This document shows, piece by piece, positions 45,296 through 57,439 of a DNA stretch of 64,000 bases. Below the pieces are notes generated by a model. The model did not search any database. It saw nothing but the letters and a program-made list of their open reading frames with translations, and had not been told where the DNA came from. Both the position numbers and the translations under genes were made by a program. This DNA is from Ichthyophis bannanicus. Taxonomy: Eukaryota > Chordata > Amphibia > Gymnophiona > Ichthyophiidae. The stretch covers positions 154,913,532-154,977,531 of the forward strand of contig CM066041.1 in NCBI GenBank assembly GCA_033557465.1, given 5' to 3'. Numbering within the stretch: the stretch's first letter is position 1; the number at the start of each line of letters is the position of its first letter.

Positions 45296-46620
45296 ACTTA
45301 TTATCCATGAGTGTGAGATGCTATCGAAAGCTTTCTTAGGGTCTTTCCGCTCTGCTGCCATGATGTTATTGGAATCTATATGTTTGTACATTCTGTCAAC
45401 ATCTGTTGCAGTGCAGAGCTTATAGACTGTAGGCAGACAAGTTATTGGTCTGTTATAAGCTCCCTTTGGAAGTGTTATTCCTGATATTACCATTGCGGTG
45501 GTAAATCTAGCTGCTTGACTAGCAGGTTTTTACAATTCACCAGGTCTTGGTGGGGTGATGTTAACTGTTTGAGCCAAAAACTGGGGGCTGCATTTGAGCC
45601 TGTGCTTTTCCATATTGGAGATATTTTTAGTCTGGTTTCCAACTTTCTTGCTGTTACTTCAGGCCATTCCATTGGTTTTATGTTTGCCTTTTCCAAATTC
45701 TCCAGTATACAAAGTAACTATTCTGCTTCTTGATTGTGCTCTAGGGATCCTTCTATAAGTTTCTCCAGAATGTTTCTGTTTTGGCTTTCACCGGTTGTAT
45801 TTTCACCATGCTAACACTCTTCCTCCCTGTCATATAGAACTGTATTGGGTTCTTTCTATTTTATTTTGATATATCTTGTTTCTGTTTTCTTCACATCTCT
45901 GTAATTTTTGTGCCTCTGCTGTTATTTTCAATTTATTATTGGAGCATGTGAATTGAAGATCTTCTATTAATGCAGCATGTTTCAATTTGATGTTATGGAA
46001 CTTCCTCATTATCTTTGATTATCTTAATCCTTTTAGATACCCATCTATCAGGGACACCTCTGCACGCAAACATTTTATTATTCCTTCAATGTGCTTTTTC
46101 CAAGGAGGATTCATTACTGTTCTCTTTTTCTTTTGGCCCGCATTTTCCTTGGTAGAACTCCTCCAGTAATGATTTCCACTGCACAATACTGTATTTGATT
46201 TATTTCAGTGGCCAATAAATGGTCCCTTGATATAGGTTCTGGCCTTATTCATCTTGCTTATCATATTTCTAACTTTTGATGTTAGATTCAGCTTAGTTAA
46301 ACTTTTTCTTTCCTGGAACCAGCATACTCCTCTTTTAATACAGGCCAGGAGCTCAATTGCTAATTCCTCCACCTCTGGATACTTTTCCTGCTTTTCTCCC
46401 TCCTTCTCAGTTGGTTTTTTTTTTAACCTGTTTTTCATCTATTCTGCTCTGCCTCATTTCTGGATCTCCTATTTCCATCTATACCTCAGCCTTCCTTTTA
46501 GTGCTCTGTGCTACCCCCCCCCCCCCTTTCTTTCTCCTGTTCAACCACTTTTCTGATGCTTCTTTCTTGTGCCCTTATTTCTGTTGCAGTACTTCGTCCT
46601 TTGCATCATTTTGAATCCCC
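44440..46620 (-). mobile_element. R4/Rex6-like LINE, decayed, copy 2
   Basis: Runs 46620 to 44440 on the minus strand and aligns with copy 1. The N-terminal part at 46205-46520 has 'KLNLTSKVRNMISKMNKA' against copy 1 'KLNLMSKVKSMINKIYKT'. The pre-RT part at 45487-45696 has 'MEWPEVTARKLETRLK', and the RT part at 45197-45493 has 'TVYKLCTATDVDRMYKHID' and 'KKAFDSISHSWI'. A LINE/SINE tail (45105-45300) interrupts it. The C-terminus is missing at the left edge. Confidence 0.7.
45105..45300 (+). mobile_element. SINE/LINE tail inserted in R4-like copy
   Basis: 'gtggtcttgggcaagccact' with 'taaccctcc' is a MIR/CORE-like word, followed by an L2-type tail 'atgtaaaccgcactgatgcc', 'gcggtatataag' and (AAAT)n to 45298. 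Confidence 0.6.
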
Positions 46621-46904
46621 TGCTTTTCCCGGCACACCAGCCCCTCTCCTCTGTGGCATGAGTAGGAATGTCCCTGGAGGCTGGGGGGGAAAAGCTGGCA
46701 TTCCAAAAGGAAAAAACGATAATAAAATATAAATATGTTCTTCTAGAGATGGTGAGACCTAGTCAGAATAAAAAAGCATGTAAATAAATTTTATTGGGGT
46801 TTGTGGAGCAGAGTGAATAAAGAAAAAGCAGAGTGAAAGAAAGCGGCAATGCAACAGTGAAAGGCAGGCAATCTCAAGTTTCGCAATCTCAATAGTAGTA
46901 TACC

Positions 46905-47705
46905 ATAAAATAAAAACCCTCCATCACCTATGGCCTTTGCTAGAGACCGCCGACTTCCGCACCGTAATTCAAGCGCTTATCATTCCACACTTTGATTAAG
47001 CGAATATCGTCCTTCATGGCCTTCTAGCCTGCACACTTCATCCCCTGCAAATAGCTATGAACACTGCAGCCCGAACCCTGTGTGGTGCCTCCAGACATGA
47101 ACATGTTACTCCCATCCTGGAACAACTACATCGGCTCCCTATAGCTAGCTGCCTAAAGTACGAAGCTCTCCTAATAACATTTAAAATCCTGCATAACCTC
47201 TCCGCAATCTCCCTGGAAGAAATCCTACAATAGACTCCGAATAATAGAATGAGAAGAGTTATCACAGCCAATTCGCTCACCATCCCATCAGCAATAAAAA
47301 GAAGCTCCTAAGCTGTTAGGAACATAGCATTTTCACTCTACGTGCCATCACTCTGGAATTCCCTCCCTGCCCCAATAAGCGCTATCTCCGACCGATCAAC
47401 ATTCAGAAAAGCAATAAAGACCCATCTCTTCCGATTACATTATGACCATATAACACAGCATCGTTTGATCATGCCTGCCAGACCTCAGGCACACCTACCA
47501 CATAGTCCTCTAACCATCCTGTGGATAGTTACCCTGTTATCCAAGTTGACAAACCACTTTAATGGATAAGGTTAACTGTTTAGTTTTAATATCTAATGTT
47601 ACTAATCTGCTTTCAACTGTTGTATGTAAAACATTCTTACCTGCTCCTTGTAAACCACGTTGATTTTGAAATAGTGCGGTATATAAAACCAAATAAATAA
47701 ATAAT
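46905..47705 (+). mobile_element. L2 LINE 3' fragment
   Basis: Broken plus-strand frames encode the L2 RT C-terminus. 47342-47569 includes 'MPSLWNSLPAPISAI' and 'FRKAIKTHLFRLHYD'. It ends with 'ttgtaaaccacgttgatttt' and 'aaataaataaata'. Confidence 0.8.
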
Positions 47706-47985
47706 ATTAAACTTTGCAGGTTACCATAGTGTTATATATCTATCATGGCTAGGCCTCCTTCTTAATAGTTTAGAGAAGACCCTTCTTCACTAATGAGAGC
47801 TTTTTTAACAATAAAATTTTACTGCAGAACTGGACAAGTGTCTTTATACTTAGCTCTTCTTGTGATTTACAGATCACTTCAAAACCTTGCGATCTTATCA
47901 GCAAATTCTTGTATCCCTGTGAATGTCTTTCCAGGAATCTCTCTCCCCAGATTCAAATGAGTAATCAGACTTAAGGAAACACTAA
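47706..47985. other. No gene; unassigned
   Basis: AT-rich, nothing recognisable. Confidence 0.4.
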
Positions 47986-47989
47986 GAGG

Positions 47990-48640
47990 CCAATTCCATT
48001 CAGGTCGTCCAGCCCCCTGTGCAGCCGATCAGAATCGGGACACACAGAGGTAGACCCAATTCTGATCCCCTGGAGGCTAGACAAGACAAGCTCACGGGAT
48101 AAGGATCGGGTCTATGAACTGGATGTGCAGGCCAGGCTCCAATTCAGATCAGCTTGCATTCCCAGCCACATGCCCAGCTACCTCAGCCAGGCTCCTGAAC
48201 GAAGCTGCAGTAACTCTATTCAGGAGCCTCGAATGCTGGCCGCCACTGAAATCTTCCTTTCCCCACAGCCGCACCCTCGATCTGGCCTCCACGGCTGCGG
48301 GGAACTTACTGCACTGTTTTTGCAGGCCCGGCAGCATCCTCCCAAAGTCTAGGAGGACTTATTCCACCTCTGTGGTAGAATAAGTCTGTCTACGTTCATG
48401 GCCCCGGACGTACAGGGCCGACCTCTGAATCGGCCCTGTACATCCGGGGTCAAGGTCCGCCCATGCCCCGCCTTCGCTCCACATCCAGAATGCCCCCTCC
48501 CCCCCTCCATCTAGACCTCCCCATACAAACATGTTGTTCATACGGGGAGGTTTTTGCCGGGACCAATGGGACAGTGAATAGCAGGGATGGACGTCCAATG
48601 TGTCGCCCTAGAGCAAGTGACTGGAATTCTGCTGCACTCC
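47990..48640. mobile_element. GC-rich palindromic element, copy 3
   Basis: Starts 'ggccaattccattcagg' and ends near 'gaatagcagggatggacgtc', which is the family's left end in the opposite orientation. The two palindromes are at 48358-48385 ('tattccacctctgtggtaga') and 48407-48446 ('gtacagggcc ... ggccctgtac'). Confidence 0.65.
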
Positions 48641-50085
48641 ACCAGATTGCCCTACCAAAACCCCGTGATTGAGTTCACTTATGACAGTGTACTGCCAGTG
48701 CAGATTTTGGGTGCAAGAAACTGTCTCGTCAAATTGTACTCTGCTCTCCACTGCAGCACTTCTGGATCCGGCAAGGTCTCTGGACAAGGGTCCAGTGCTG
48801 TAGGCAACAAGGCTTTCCTATTCTTTGTGCTATAAAAATCAAACAAAAAGCTCACTATTCCGGCAGGCAGAACACCAGAGTTCCAGAGCCTTCCATGCTG
48901 AAGTATGCCTACTCTGTGTACGTGGACTGGGCTGTATTTCTATTAAACTGGAATAAAAATAAAGCATAGTTGTCTATTTAGCTATTTTACTTCCTGCTGT
49001 AATTGTTCGCTAGTCCTCAAGAGTTTATACTTTTCTCTTTCTGAATTCAGACTCTTTTCTGCTACTCCACGGCTCTCTTACTGCAAAGCTGTCTGATTTT
49101 CTCTTTTGTGATTTGTAGCTTGTAAGACGTCTTTCAGCTTTGTAGCACTGGGACACTTGGAAGCCTCTGAGCTCCGTGGTTCAGCATTTTCCTCCCTTCT
49201 GCTGTCATCTTCACCACCACAGCCACCACGTTTTGGGACTTGAGGCAGCAGCAAAATAAAAAAACCCTGAAAAAAAGACATGGAACCTTTGAGTTCATGT
49301 GCTCTGCTGATGGCTCTGCACAGCCAGAAAAGTTCCACTTCTCAGAACCAGGAAGGTATTTCAGAGGAGGTGGGACCAGTGAAGCCATTAGCAGTGCACT
49401 CAAGCTCAAGGGTTACTGCATTTTTTAAAGTTTTGTCATCATCATATGTCCCAGGAAGCAGCTGAGCAGTTTGCACACTGTGTGGGAAGCAGTGGTTAAT
49501 GCTGTGGTCGGAGTCCTTGCTTGGATTGTAAAGCTCTTTGTTTCTTGTTTTCAGGGTGGCCCAGGCCCCTATGCTATGGCCTATTTGTTTTTATTTTTAA
49601 ATCTTATTTCCCCTATTCTATTTCCTTTCTCTTCTTTTTTTTTCTCTTTGGACTGTCCGTATAGTGAGGGATTCTACATGGATGTTCCTGAATTAGTGGC
49701 TGGTCTCCCGTGTCCCTGAAATCAGACAGAATGGAGGAATTTGGGGTCTTCCTTGTGTGCAAGTGTGGTGAGGAGGGGGTTCAATTTTGTTGAGATTGTT
49801 ACCTGGTTTGATTGGGTTGATACAGTTCAAAGGTTTGACATGTAGTTCAAGGGCTCTGTGGTATACTTATCTGTTTGTTCTACTCTGATGACACGGGGCT
49901 TCAAGTTTATTGGTATGACTTAGATAAGGGTATTATACAATAAAGAACTGTGTTGAGAATGGGAAGTGGATGACGGGAGCGGCTGCACTGTAGGGCACTT
50001 CTCAGTAGCTGCTACCCCCTATCTTTCTGACCTACTTCACCTATCCCCTCCCCTCTTCCCCTCCCATTCTCCCCCACCACCAGTT
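48641..50085. other. No gene; unassigned
   Basis: Several short frames (48587-48835, 49240-49428, 49471-49719) have no recognisable domains. A T/C-rich stretch lies at 49600-49655. This may include single-copy sequence. Confidence 0.35.
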
Positions 50086-50089
50086 GATG

Positions 50090-50850
50090 GCAACAATTGT
50101 ATTCAAACCTGTCTGCAGCCCCGCTCAAACTGAAAAGAGTGTGGAGCATGCCTTTGCACACTTTTACTGAAAGCTATTGATGCAGTCCTGCCCCCCCAGA
50201 TACAGGAAGTCTGAAAGGGTGCAGGGCCAACATCACACCTCTTTCAGAGCAAGTGTATGAAAGCAGGCCCCTTGTTCTTTTCAGTTTGATCGGGGCTGCA
50301 GGCAAGTTTGAATCCAGTTTGCTGCCACCCAGAACTGACAGTGGGAAAGGGAGATGCAGGACTTAGGGAGAGGGGGGAAGAGGGGAGAGGAAAGAAGGGA
50401 CATGATGAAGGGGCCATAGGAGGGAGAATAGGAACCCAGATAGGAGAGATTATGAACTTGGGAGAGGGATGGAGAGGAGGGTGTGCTGGCCATGCAGGGG
50501 CAATGGGGGGGGGAGGTAGGGGGGAGGTACTGGGACCCAGGTGAAGGAGATGCTGAACTTGGGGGGAGGGGGGCAGGTGATGGGGAGTTTGGAGGGGATG
50601 TGCTGGATATGATGGTGGGCTATAGGAGGGGAAATAGGGACACAGATTGGGGAGTTGCTGGACTTGGGGGGAGGGGTGGAAAGGTTGGAGAAGGCATGCT
50701 GGTCATGAAGGGACTGTCAGTGAGAGGTGGAATAGGGACACAGATGGGGGAAATGATAAACCACCAGGGAAGGGGACGGGACACATACAGAAGATATTCT
50801 TGGCTACCTGGGGAAAGGGGAATAGGATCACAGATGTCATGTCCTGCTCG
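50090..50850. repeat. Foldback plus purine-rich minisatellite, copy 3
   Basis: Inverted arms near 50095-50140 ('ctgcagccccgctcaaactg') and 50275-50320 ('cagtttgatcggggctgcag') are followed by minisatellite units of 'gctggacttggggggag' and 'agggacacagat' (50340-50850), matching 18720-19250. Termini of the whole element are not clear. Frames are artefacts. Confidence 0.7.
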
Positions 50851-51169
50851 CATGTATAAGCAATTGTGTCTTTTGCATGATAAACTGTAAGTGGGTAGAA
50901 CTGAATGGTCTCTCCAATGTACTACATTTAAATTCTAGGAACCTGGGAATAACATGGGGACCTTACTGGCTAGGGCTGTTTGGCACAGGTCAGGTGCTGT
51001 AGTTATTGGCCAGTCGTGATATGCACATGGTCCTGTGCAGATCTCACTGGCAGTTCTGGAGATGCTCTTGCTTCAGCATTTTCAAGATTTCTATGTGTCT
51101 AGGGGCGTTCCTTTGCTAACAACACTGAAGAGAGTTACCCTCCCCTGTCTCCCCGTGGAGAACAGGAGA

Positions 51170-52090
51170 GCTTGAAATGCTCGATATTGGTCTCGGAGGT
51201 ATGGAAGGTTATCAGTGGACTTCAAAATGTTAAGAGTGCTTGCCCCAATAGTTACCTGGCTGAGATTTATAAAACATTTCGGGAGCACCCGTCCCTGTTT
51301 GGGGTTCTGGAACCCCCCCCAAGTTGGCAGGAGACCTATTGAAAACACATATGGTTCTTCTCCCCAACAGCATCAGAATGAACTGGATATGAACTCATTC
51401 CAGCCTATTTCTCTTCTTAATGCTGATGTCAAAATTTTTGCCAAGATGCTTCAGCTATGCTTGGAACATTTGTTACCTCAGTTGGTTCACCCGGATTAGA
51501 CTAGTTTCACTTGCAGAAAAGATTTTAACAGATAAAGTTCATTGATTGTTTAACTTAGTTCGCAGAATGTGGACAGGTTGCTGAGGTGGTGTTGGCTCTT
51601 GATGTAAAGAAGATCTTTGATAGGCTTCATTGGCCATATTTGTAGTTCTAAGGAAATTTGGTGTGTTCTCAGAATATCAGGGGTGTATATGGGTGCTATT
51701 ATTTGGTCCTGTGGGCACATTTGTTAGTGAATTCATGGATTTTCTCTCTATACCCTGTAGTACTGGAGTGTCTTTTATCTCCTACATTATTCAATTTGGC
51801 TATCAAACCCTTTGCTCTGTATATCCATACCTCTCTCTATTAAAGGCTTGCCAGTTGATGGTATAGATCATAAAATTTCATTGTACTCAGATGTGTACAT
51901 TTTTTTTGCATCAGCTGGACTCTTCTGGACATGTGCTGATCTGTGTTTTGCTGGATTTTGATCTGATGGCAGGTTATCAGCTGAACGTTTACTTTTAGGA
52001 CTGAAGCGGATGCTGCCTCTGTCTCTTTGTGTTATTCGGAAGGTTTTTATGATCACATACCTGGGGCTTCAGGTACCTATGCACCTTCAT
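51170..52090 (+). mobile_element. L1/Tx1-like LINE RT fragment
   Basis: Plus-strand text includes 'NSFQPISLLNADVKIFAK' (51390-51440), then 'LLPQLVHPD' and 'SPTLFNLAIKPFAL' (about 51770-51810). These are L1-clade RT motifs of the 'RPISLLNxDxKI' and 'SPxLFxLxIxP' types. The catalytic box is lost among stops. Pre-RT text 'KVISGLQNVKSACPN' is at about 51200. Confidence 0.7.
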
Positions 52091-52094
52091 AATT

Positions 52095-52395
52095 TGTATT
52101 GCATTGACTATGTCCCCTTCCATCAAGATCCTTTTGCAATTTTTCACAATCCTCTTGAATAATTTTATGTCATCTATAAATCTGATCACCTCACTCATTA
52201 TTCCCATTTCCAGGTCATTTATAAATATGTTATAAAAGCAGCGGGCCCAGCACAGATCCCTGGCGTACTCTACTATTCACCTTTCTCCATTGAGAAAATT
52301 GTTCATTTAGCCATATAGTTTGCTTTTAATCTTTTAACCAGTTCCTAATCCACAATAGTACACACTTGTCTGTATTAAATTTCATCTGCCATTTG
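52095..52395 (-). mobile_element. CR1 LINE RT fragment
   Basis: Complement aligns with 42010-42330 (shared 'tccaggtcatttataaatat', 'acccagcacagatccc'-type text). It covers the 'GVPQGSVLGP' region only. Confidence 0.7.
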
Positions 52396-52397
52396 GA

Positions 52398-52775
52398 TGC
52401 CCACGGGGTCAACTTCCCCGTATGTTGTATGGGGAGATTAGACGGGGCAGGAAAGGGGCATTGTGGGGGCAGAGTTAGGGCGAGCAGTGGGCAGTAGGCG
52501 GCCCGGACGTTCAGGGCCAATTCCAATGTTGACCCCCTACGTCCTGGGCTAGTGGGCTGAACTGGGAACTTATTCCACCTCTGAGGCCACCTCTGATGGC
52601 AGGTCCAGGGTGCAGAAACGGCGGGAAGGGGTAGAGGTGATTCCCTGCAGCCCAACCCTGGTCTTGGGAGGCCAGATTGGGGATTGGTCTGCAGGGAATG
52701 ACGATTTCTGTCCAATGGCTGAGGATCGTGGCTCCTGAATAGAGCCATGGTACCATGGCAACCAGATGCAGGATG
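52398..52775. mobile_element. GC-rich palindromic element, copy 4 (partial), in L1-like endonuclease
   Basis: Contains the 'gttcagggccaattcc' arm (52510), 'attccacctctgaggccacc' (52570) and the 'ccatggtaccatggcaac' module (52743-52760). Its right boundary cuts L1-like coding text at 'LEDVWRYL'. The left end is abutted or truncated by CR1. Confidence 0.6.
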
Positions 52776-53311
52776 AAGATAACGCCATACATCTTCCAAA
52801 CACAAATAATCTATCATATCATGCAACATCCGATTTGTATTCTGTAACCAATTCTTATTAGGAGGCTTTCTATCTAGTGCATGATTTACTGTAGTATTGC
52901 ATTAACATTTCCTCTGAGGATTACTTCTCCTGTTCCAAAGGATAATTTCTTCAAAACATTTTGCAGAATCGCAAGGGGGAGCATAGATGTTCATGAGAAT
53001 ATATCTGCGACCTGTAGAACAACATTCACACAGATCCAACAATCTTCATTATCTGAAGTTTGCTGCTGAATGGAAATAGATAAATTCTTTTTAATTAAGA
53101 TAGACACTTTGTTTTTCTTATTAACTCCCGGTGCAAAAAGATGGTGCTCTATCCAATTTGCCCGCAGCTTGGTGCATGACTCATAGTTTAAATGCGATTC
53201 TTGGAGAAATATAACATCTGCATTTAATGACTTTAGATAAGTCAATATCTTTCTACACTTAATAGGGCGATTAATACCATTAACATTTAATGAAATAATT
53301 TTGAGAGTCAT
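52776..53311 (-). mobile_element. L1-like LINE ORF2 endonuclease fragment
   Basis: Minus-strand 52991-53311 begins 'LKIISLNVNGINRPIKC' and includes 'LNADVIFLQESHL', the N-terminus of an L1-clade APE endonuclease (Asn and Glu active-site motifs). Later text 'MIDYLCLEDVWR' near 52780-52830 is the C-terminal part of the same domain. It is interrupted by palindromic copy 4 and stops. Confidence 0.8.
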
Positions 53312-54466
53312 TTTAGGGCTGAAAATTCATGGATTCTAGATTGTGCTATAAAGTGAAAGGAGAGAAGTAGACTACCAGACCTCTGTCCTGGGCAATTGTA
53401 GTTATCATTTAGAACCCTAGTGTATGACTAAAAAGAATAATAAAGATATTTACCCCCTAACCCCAAATACCTACCACTAAATTACCCACAGACCCACCCT
53501 AAACCCAAATATCAAAAGCTAGAGCCCCATTTCAAACTACTAAATCCACCAATTGTGGGAGTAATCCTATTGAAGAAACTGTCCTTTAGTCCCTATTTAT
53601 CAGAGAGGCACTATTACTATAATTCTGCTACTAGAGGAAATCCTGCAAAACCTAAAACACAGTAATCTATTATATCATTAGCTATCTATCTATCATATTA
53701 AACTTCACCTTTTACAAGAAAGCCCTGAGCGGAGAGGTGATTAATACTAAATATACCTGTGTGCATGTGTGTATTACTGCTGCTAATTAGACACAAATTA
53801 GAATACGAATAATTAACTAACACGGTTCTGTTATTACATACACACACAATCAGAAGAAAGGCAAACAATCTGTACGATTCTAACATTGGCACCTTGCCTA
53901 GTGGACCTCATACCGCATAAAATTAAGCAAAATAGACAAATACAGAAATATAGAAATATCTCCTTACAGTTTTGTCAATATATAACAAGTACTACATACC
54001 AATCCCGTGTTACTTATGTGAAAAGCCCACTAATTTTCAACTCGAGATCATCCTATTTACCAAGTCTCGCTAATCCTTTAGGGTTGCTAGTGCAGATATT
54101 TTAAAACCAGGAAAAGGCAGCCACACAAGGCAATCTACGGTGCTTTCAAAGAGTCAAGTTTCAAGGCGCTAATCCGCAATGCTGGAAGTAAACGCCAGGG
54201 AGCATTGGAAATAATTTCTCTAACTCCTTAGGGCTGCCGATCATATTTGCGATTACCGCTGAGGTATCGGATTGCATTAAATATGGACCATGACTGCGGC
54301 CCCAAACAATACAGTGAAGAGACCCGAAGGCATCAATTCCTGGTAAGAAACTATCTAATCGCTAAATATAAAATATAAAAACCGGGGATACCATCAACTG
54401 GAAGCCCTACCACAGCATACAATATTAGAGTACAAGTACTTAACAAAATATAGCATACAGTTATAT
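53312..54466 (-). other. Probable inter-ORF region of L1-like element; nothing coded
   Basis: Lies between the ORF2 start (53311) and the ORF1 end (55166) of what may be one L1-like copy. There are no domains in any frame and the sequence is AT-rich. Confidence 0.35.
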
Positions 54467-54478
54467 TTATGTGTTATG

Positions 54479-55148
54479 GGGGTTATTCTGTGCCACAAAT
54501 AGTAGGGATGGACAGCCCAATGGGTCGTTCATCCCTGCTATTTGTGCCTTCACCCGGCCTCGACTAACTTCCCAGCCAGTTGTGCAGAGAAGTTAGATGG
54601 GGGGAGGGAAGGGGCGGCTCGGGGGCGGAGTCTGGGCGGTCGCCTGCCCTGGACGTACAGGGCCAATTCAAATGTCAGCCCTGTACATCCAGGACCGGTG
54701 ACTTATACAGGGAAGTTATTCTACCTCAGAGGTGGAATAACTTCCCCATATGTCATTTTGTGGCAGGCCTGGGGCTTGCAGTGGGCAGGGGGGGGGACCT
54801 GAAGGCAGTCCCTGCAGCCCGACCCTGGCCTTTGAAGGCCGAATTGGGGGTCAGGGTGAGGGGAATGAGGTCCTGCATTCCGGCATCGTGGCTCTTCAAT
54901 GGAGCCGTGGTGCCATGGCAACATGACGCCGTGCCTCCATTGAGGAAACTTGACTGAGTTAGCCAGGGACAGTCCTGCACGTGCAGGCCGGACTGAATCG
55001 CAGTCCCAGCCTGAACATGCAGGACTGTTTGCATTTCTGATCCCTCAGGGCTAGACATGCCCCGCGGGATCAGAATCATGATCCCCTGTGTACGTCCAGT
55101 TAAGACCAGATGTACAGAGGGGATCGACGTCCAGGACGGAATCGGGCC
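54479..55148. mobile_element. GC-rich palindromic element, copy 5, with 12-bp flanking repeat
   Basis: Best bounded copy. It starts 'ggggttattctgtgcc' and ends 'ggaatcgggcc', flanked by identical 'ttatgtgttatg' (54467-54478 and 55149-55160). Internal: 'acagggccaattc...gccctgtacatcc' (54657-54693), 'attctacctcagaggtggaa' (54718-54738) and 'gtgccatggcaacatgac' (54909-54926). Confidence 0.8.
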
Positions 55149-55165
55149 TTATGTGTTATGACATT

Positions 55166-55929
55166 CTAACAGTCTAGGAAGTGCTTCAAATCCTCTGGCT
55201 TACAATAGATCTGAGCATGATCCTTATAAGGCACTCTCATTCTAGCTGGGTAGAAAAGGCCATACTGTGCCCTGATTTCCTTCAATGGTTGCTGGAGACG
55301 TAGGAATTCTTTCCTGTGCTTAACTGACTCATGTGCCAAATCAGGTATCAAAGTCAGTTTTCTATCCTTAAAAAGAGGATATCTGGGTGTTCTTTGATCA
55401 ATGCCAGCATCTGTAAAACTTGGGAGTAGTGACTGAGATGAATCAATATAGGTTGTGGAAGACGCTGAGAAGTAGTTGGCAGCGAATGTGGAGAACGGTA
55501 AGCAGATTCAAATTCCAACGGTGGTTGAAAGTGGTAATCAAATGTTTTGAAGGCAAACTTTAACAGATTACCTCCTTCAGTACCTTCAGGCAGACCTAAT
55601 AGCTAGATATTTTTCTTTTATTGTGTCCTCCAGCTCTTGTTTAATGGCCTTAGTATTAGAAGATACTTGAACTGAATGCTTTTGAATATCCTTAACTTGA
55701 TCCTTACCGAGATATTCATCTGATTGATTAGATATTCAATATCTTTTTTGATATTTACTGAAATTTCTATATGTTGTTCCATCATCAGTTTCAAGGCACG
55801 TACCTCTTGTAAAACCAAGTCAGATTGTGCTTCGTTCTTATCTGGGGTTGGTGTGCTTTTTTTCTGCAGTTTATGTCCAGTAGAGGGGTTGAATTGGATT
55901 TCAGAGACCTGGGACTTCTTATCCACCAT
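55166..55929 (-). pseudogene. L1-like ORF1 (RNA-binding protein), decayed
   Basis: L1 ORF1p is a trimeric RNA chaperone needed for retrotransposition. On the minus strand, N-terminal 55618-55929 is polar with 'ALKLMMEQHIEISVNIKKDI', likely coiled coil. The middle (about 55590-55370) has an RRM-like 'IIGLPEGTEG'-type motif when frames are followed, and C-terminal 55166-55351 has 'IPDLAHESVKHRKEFLRLQ', matching the L1 ORF1 C-terminal domain. It is split into at least two frames. Confidence 0.7.
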
Positions 55930-56685
55930 TATTTGGATTATAGTTAGTTAGATTAAAGGAGTGTAGCAAGGATCCCACAGAGCATAGGATTTTAAGCAGC
56001 CATCCTGATATTAATGACCAAATGGATATTAATGACCACAGAATCATCATATACACCTATTATTCGGATGTAAGTGAGCGGTTTTCTATCTATGGCCATG
56101 AAGTCTATTCTTAAACAACTGGGAAAAGCTCGTGAGTTCTTTCCATGAATTCTGTATGTGAGCGCGTGTGCACACTCACATGTCTGGATATTTATCTGCA
56201 TTGCCTGTGTGTCTGTTTTGTCTGTGTTTTGCTTGTGTGTTGTTTGTGTGTATTGCTGTCCTGTATGTTTATCTGTTTTGTGAGTGTGTCTGCATGGGCA
56301 GGTGTTTGCATGTGTGTTGTATGTGTTGGTATAGGTGCATGGTGGGGATATGCATTGCCAAAGATTTCTAGATTCCGTTTTGTTTGTCAGAATATACTCA
56401 TTCTCTTAGTCTTTGGGAACCAACGCATTCCTGCATGCATCCCAGTCATCCCCATTAAAATCTACAGAGGATGCTCTTTTACAGTGGAACAGTCAGGCTT
56501 GCCATTAATTTTCAAAAAAACCTTCTGCAAACTCGATGGAAGGCATCTGTAACAGCACAATGAGCCATCAAGAGTGTCATAACTTCCCTCCGCTCAGAGG
56601 TACCGGAAGAGGGGCGAGAAGTATTTACAGTGACAGGATGAGTACAAAGATCACATCAGAAGGGCAAAGCAAATTGATGGACGAA
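55930..56685. repeat. Unassigned with a GT-rich stretch
   Basis: Degenerate (TG)n with 'tgtgtgt' words at about 56150-56350 gives Cys/Val-rich frames that are not genes. The rest is unassigned. Confidence 0.5.
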
Positions 56686-56693
56686 CTCTAAGG

Positions 56694-57319
56694 GGGTCAT
56701 TCTGAACAGCGAATAGTGGGAATGTACGTCCGGTTTGGGCGTACAATCCCTGCTATTTGCTTGCTCCATTTTCAGAGCCTCTGGCACTCTGCATGTACAG
56801 TGGTGTTATGGGGGTGGGAGGGAGAGTGCCGGAGGAGGAGAGTGAGCAGAGCGGGATGAGCCCATAAACCCAGACATATTTAGGTCACGGGTCTGTATAT
56901 CTGGCGAGGTGGAATAAGTCCCAGAGGCTGCAGTGATTGGGGCACGCAGAACACCCGAAATGTCACAGGAGCAGCAGTGAAGGCCCCGCCACCCTATCCC
57001 AGCCCTGGCTGCACCTGCTGAGGTCTGGGTGGTGAGGAAAGAAAAGAAGGACTGGTGTTGGGCTGATTGTGTTCCTGCTGGGCATCCCAGTGCCATGGCA
57101 ATGGGACGCCATGGCACCGGCACTCCAGCAGGGGCGGGCTGGCCAGGCAGGGGGAGGACGTCTCCTACAGCAGAATCAGGGCACGTCCGGGTCATCTAAG
57201 TGTCTAATTCTGCTACTGCAGGAACATCTAGCTCCCGCAGTTGTAGAATCTGGTATAAGTTTGGCCCGTAAATTTTTCAGCTGTCCAAATGGCCCAGATG
57301 TGCCCAGATTAGAATTGGC
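56694..57319. mobile_element. GC-rich palindromic element, copy 6
   Basis: Starts 'gggtcattctgaac' and ends 'agaattggc(c)'. Flanks share 'ctctaagg' (56686-56693 and 57320-57327). Internal 'gtctgtatatctgg' and 'aggtggaataagtccc' (56890-56920) and 'cagtgccatggcaatggg' (57088-57105) tie it to the family. Confidence 0.75.
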
Positions 57320-57439
57320 CTCTAAGGCATTTTGAGAGAAATAAAATAGCAAAGGGACCAGCACTGCACCCAGATCAGCTGCAAGGCCGTAAACATCTTT
57401 CCTCCATAAACTTATATACTAAAATAGTATACATTCCTG

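Noticed and set aside
48965..49480. Possible host exon around 49240-49428
   Set aside because: No convincing splice sites or known domain; the frame is short and could be chance.
56145..56552. Cys/Val-rich 135-codon frame suggesting a membrane or secreted peptide
   Set aside because: Comes from a degenerate (TG)n stretch.
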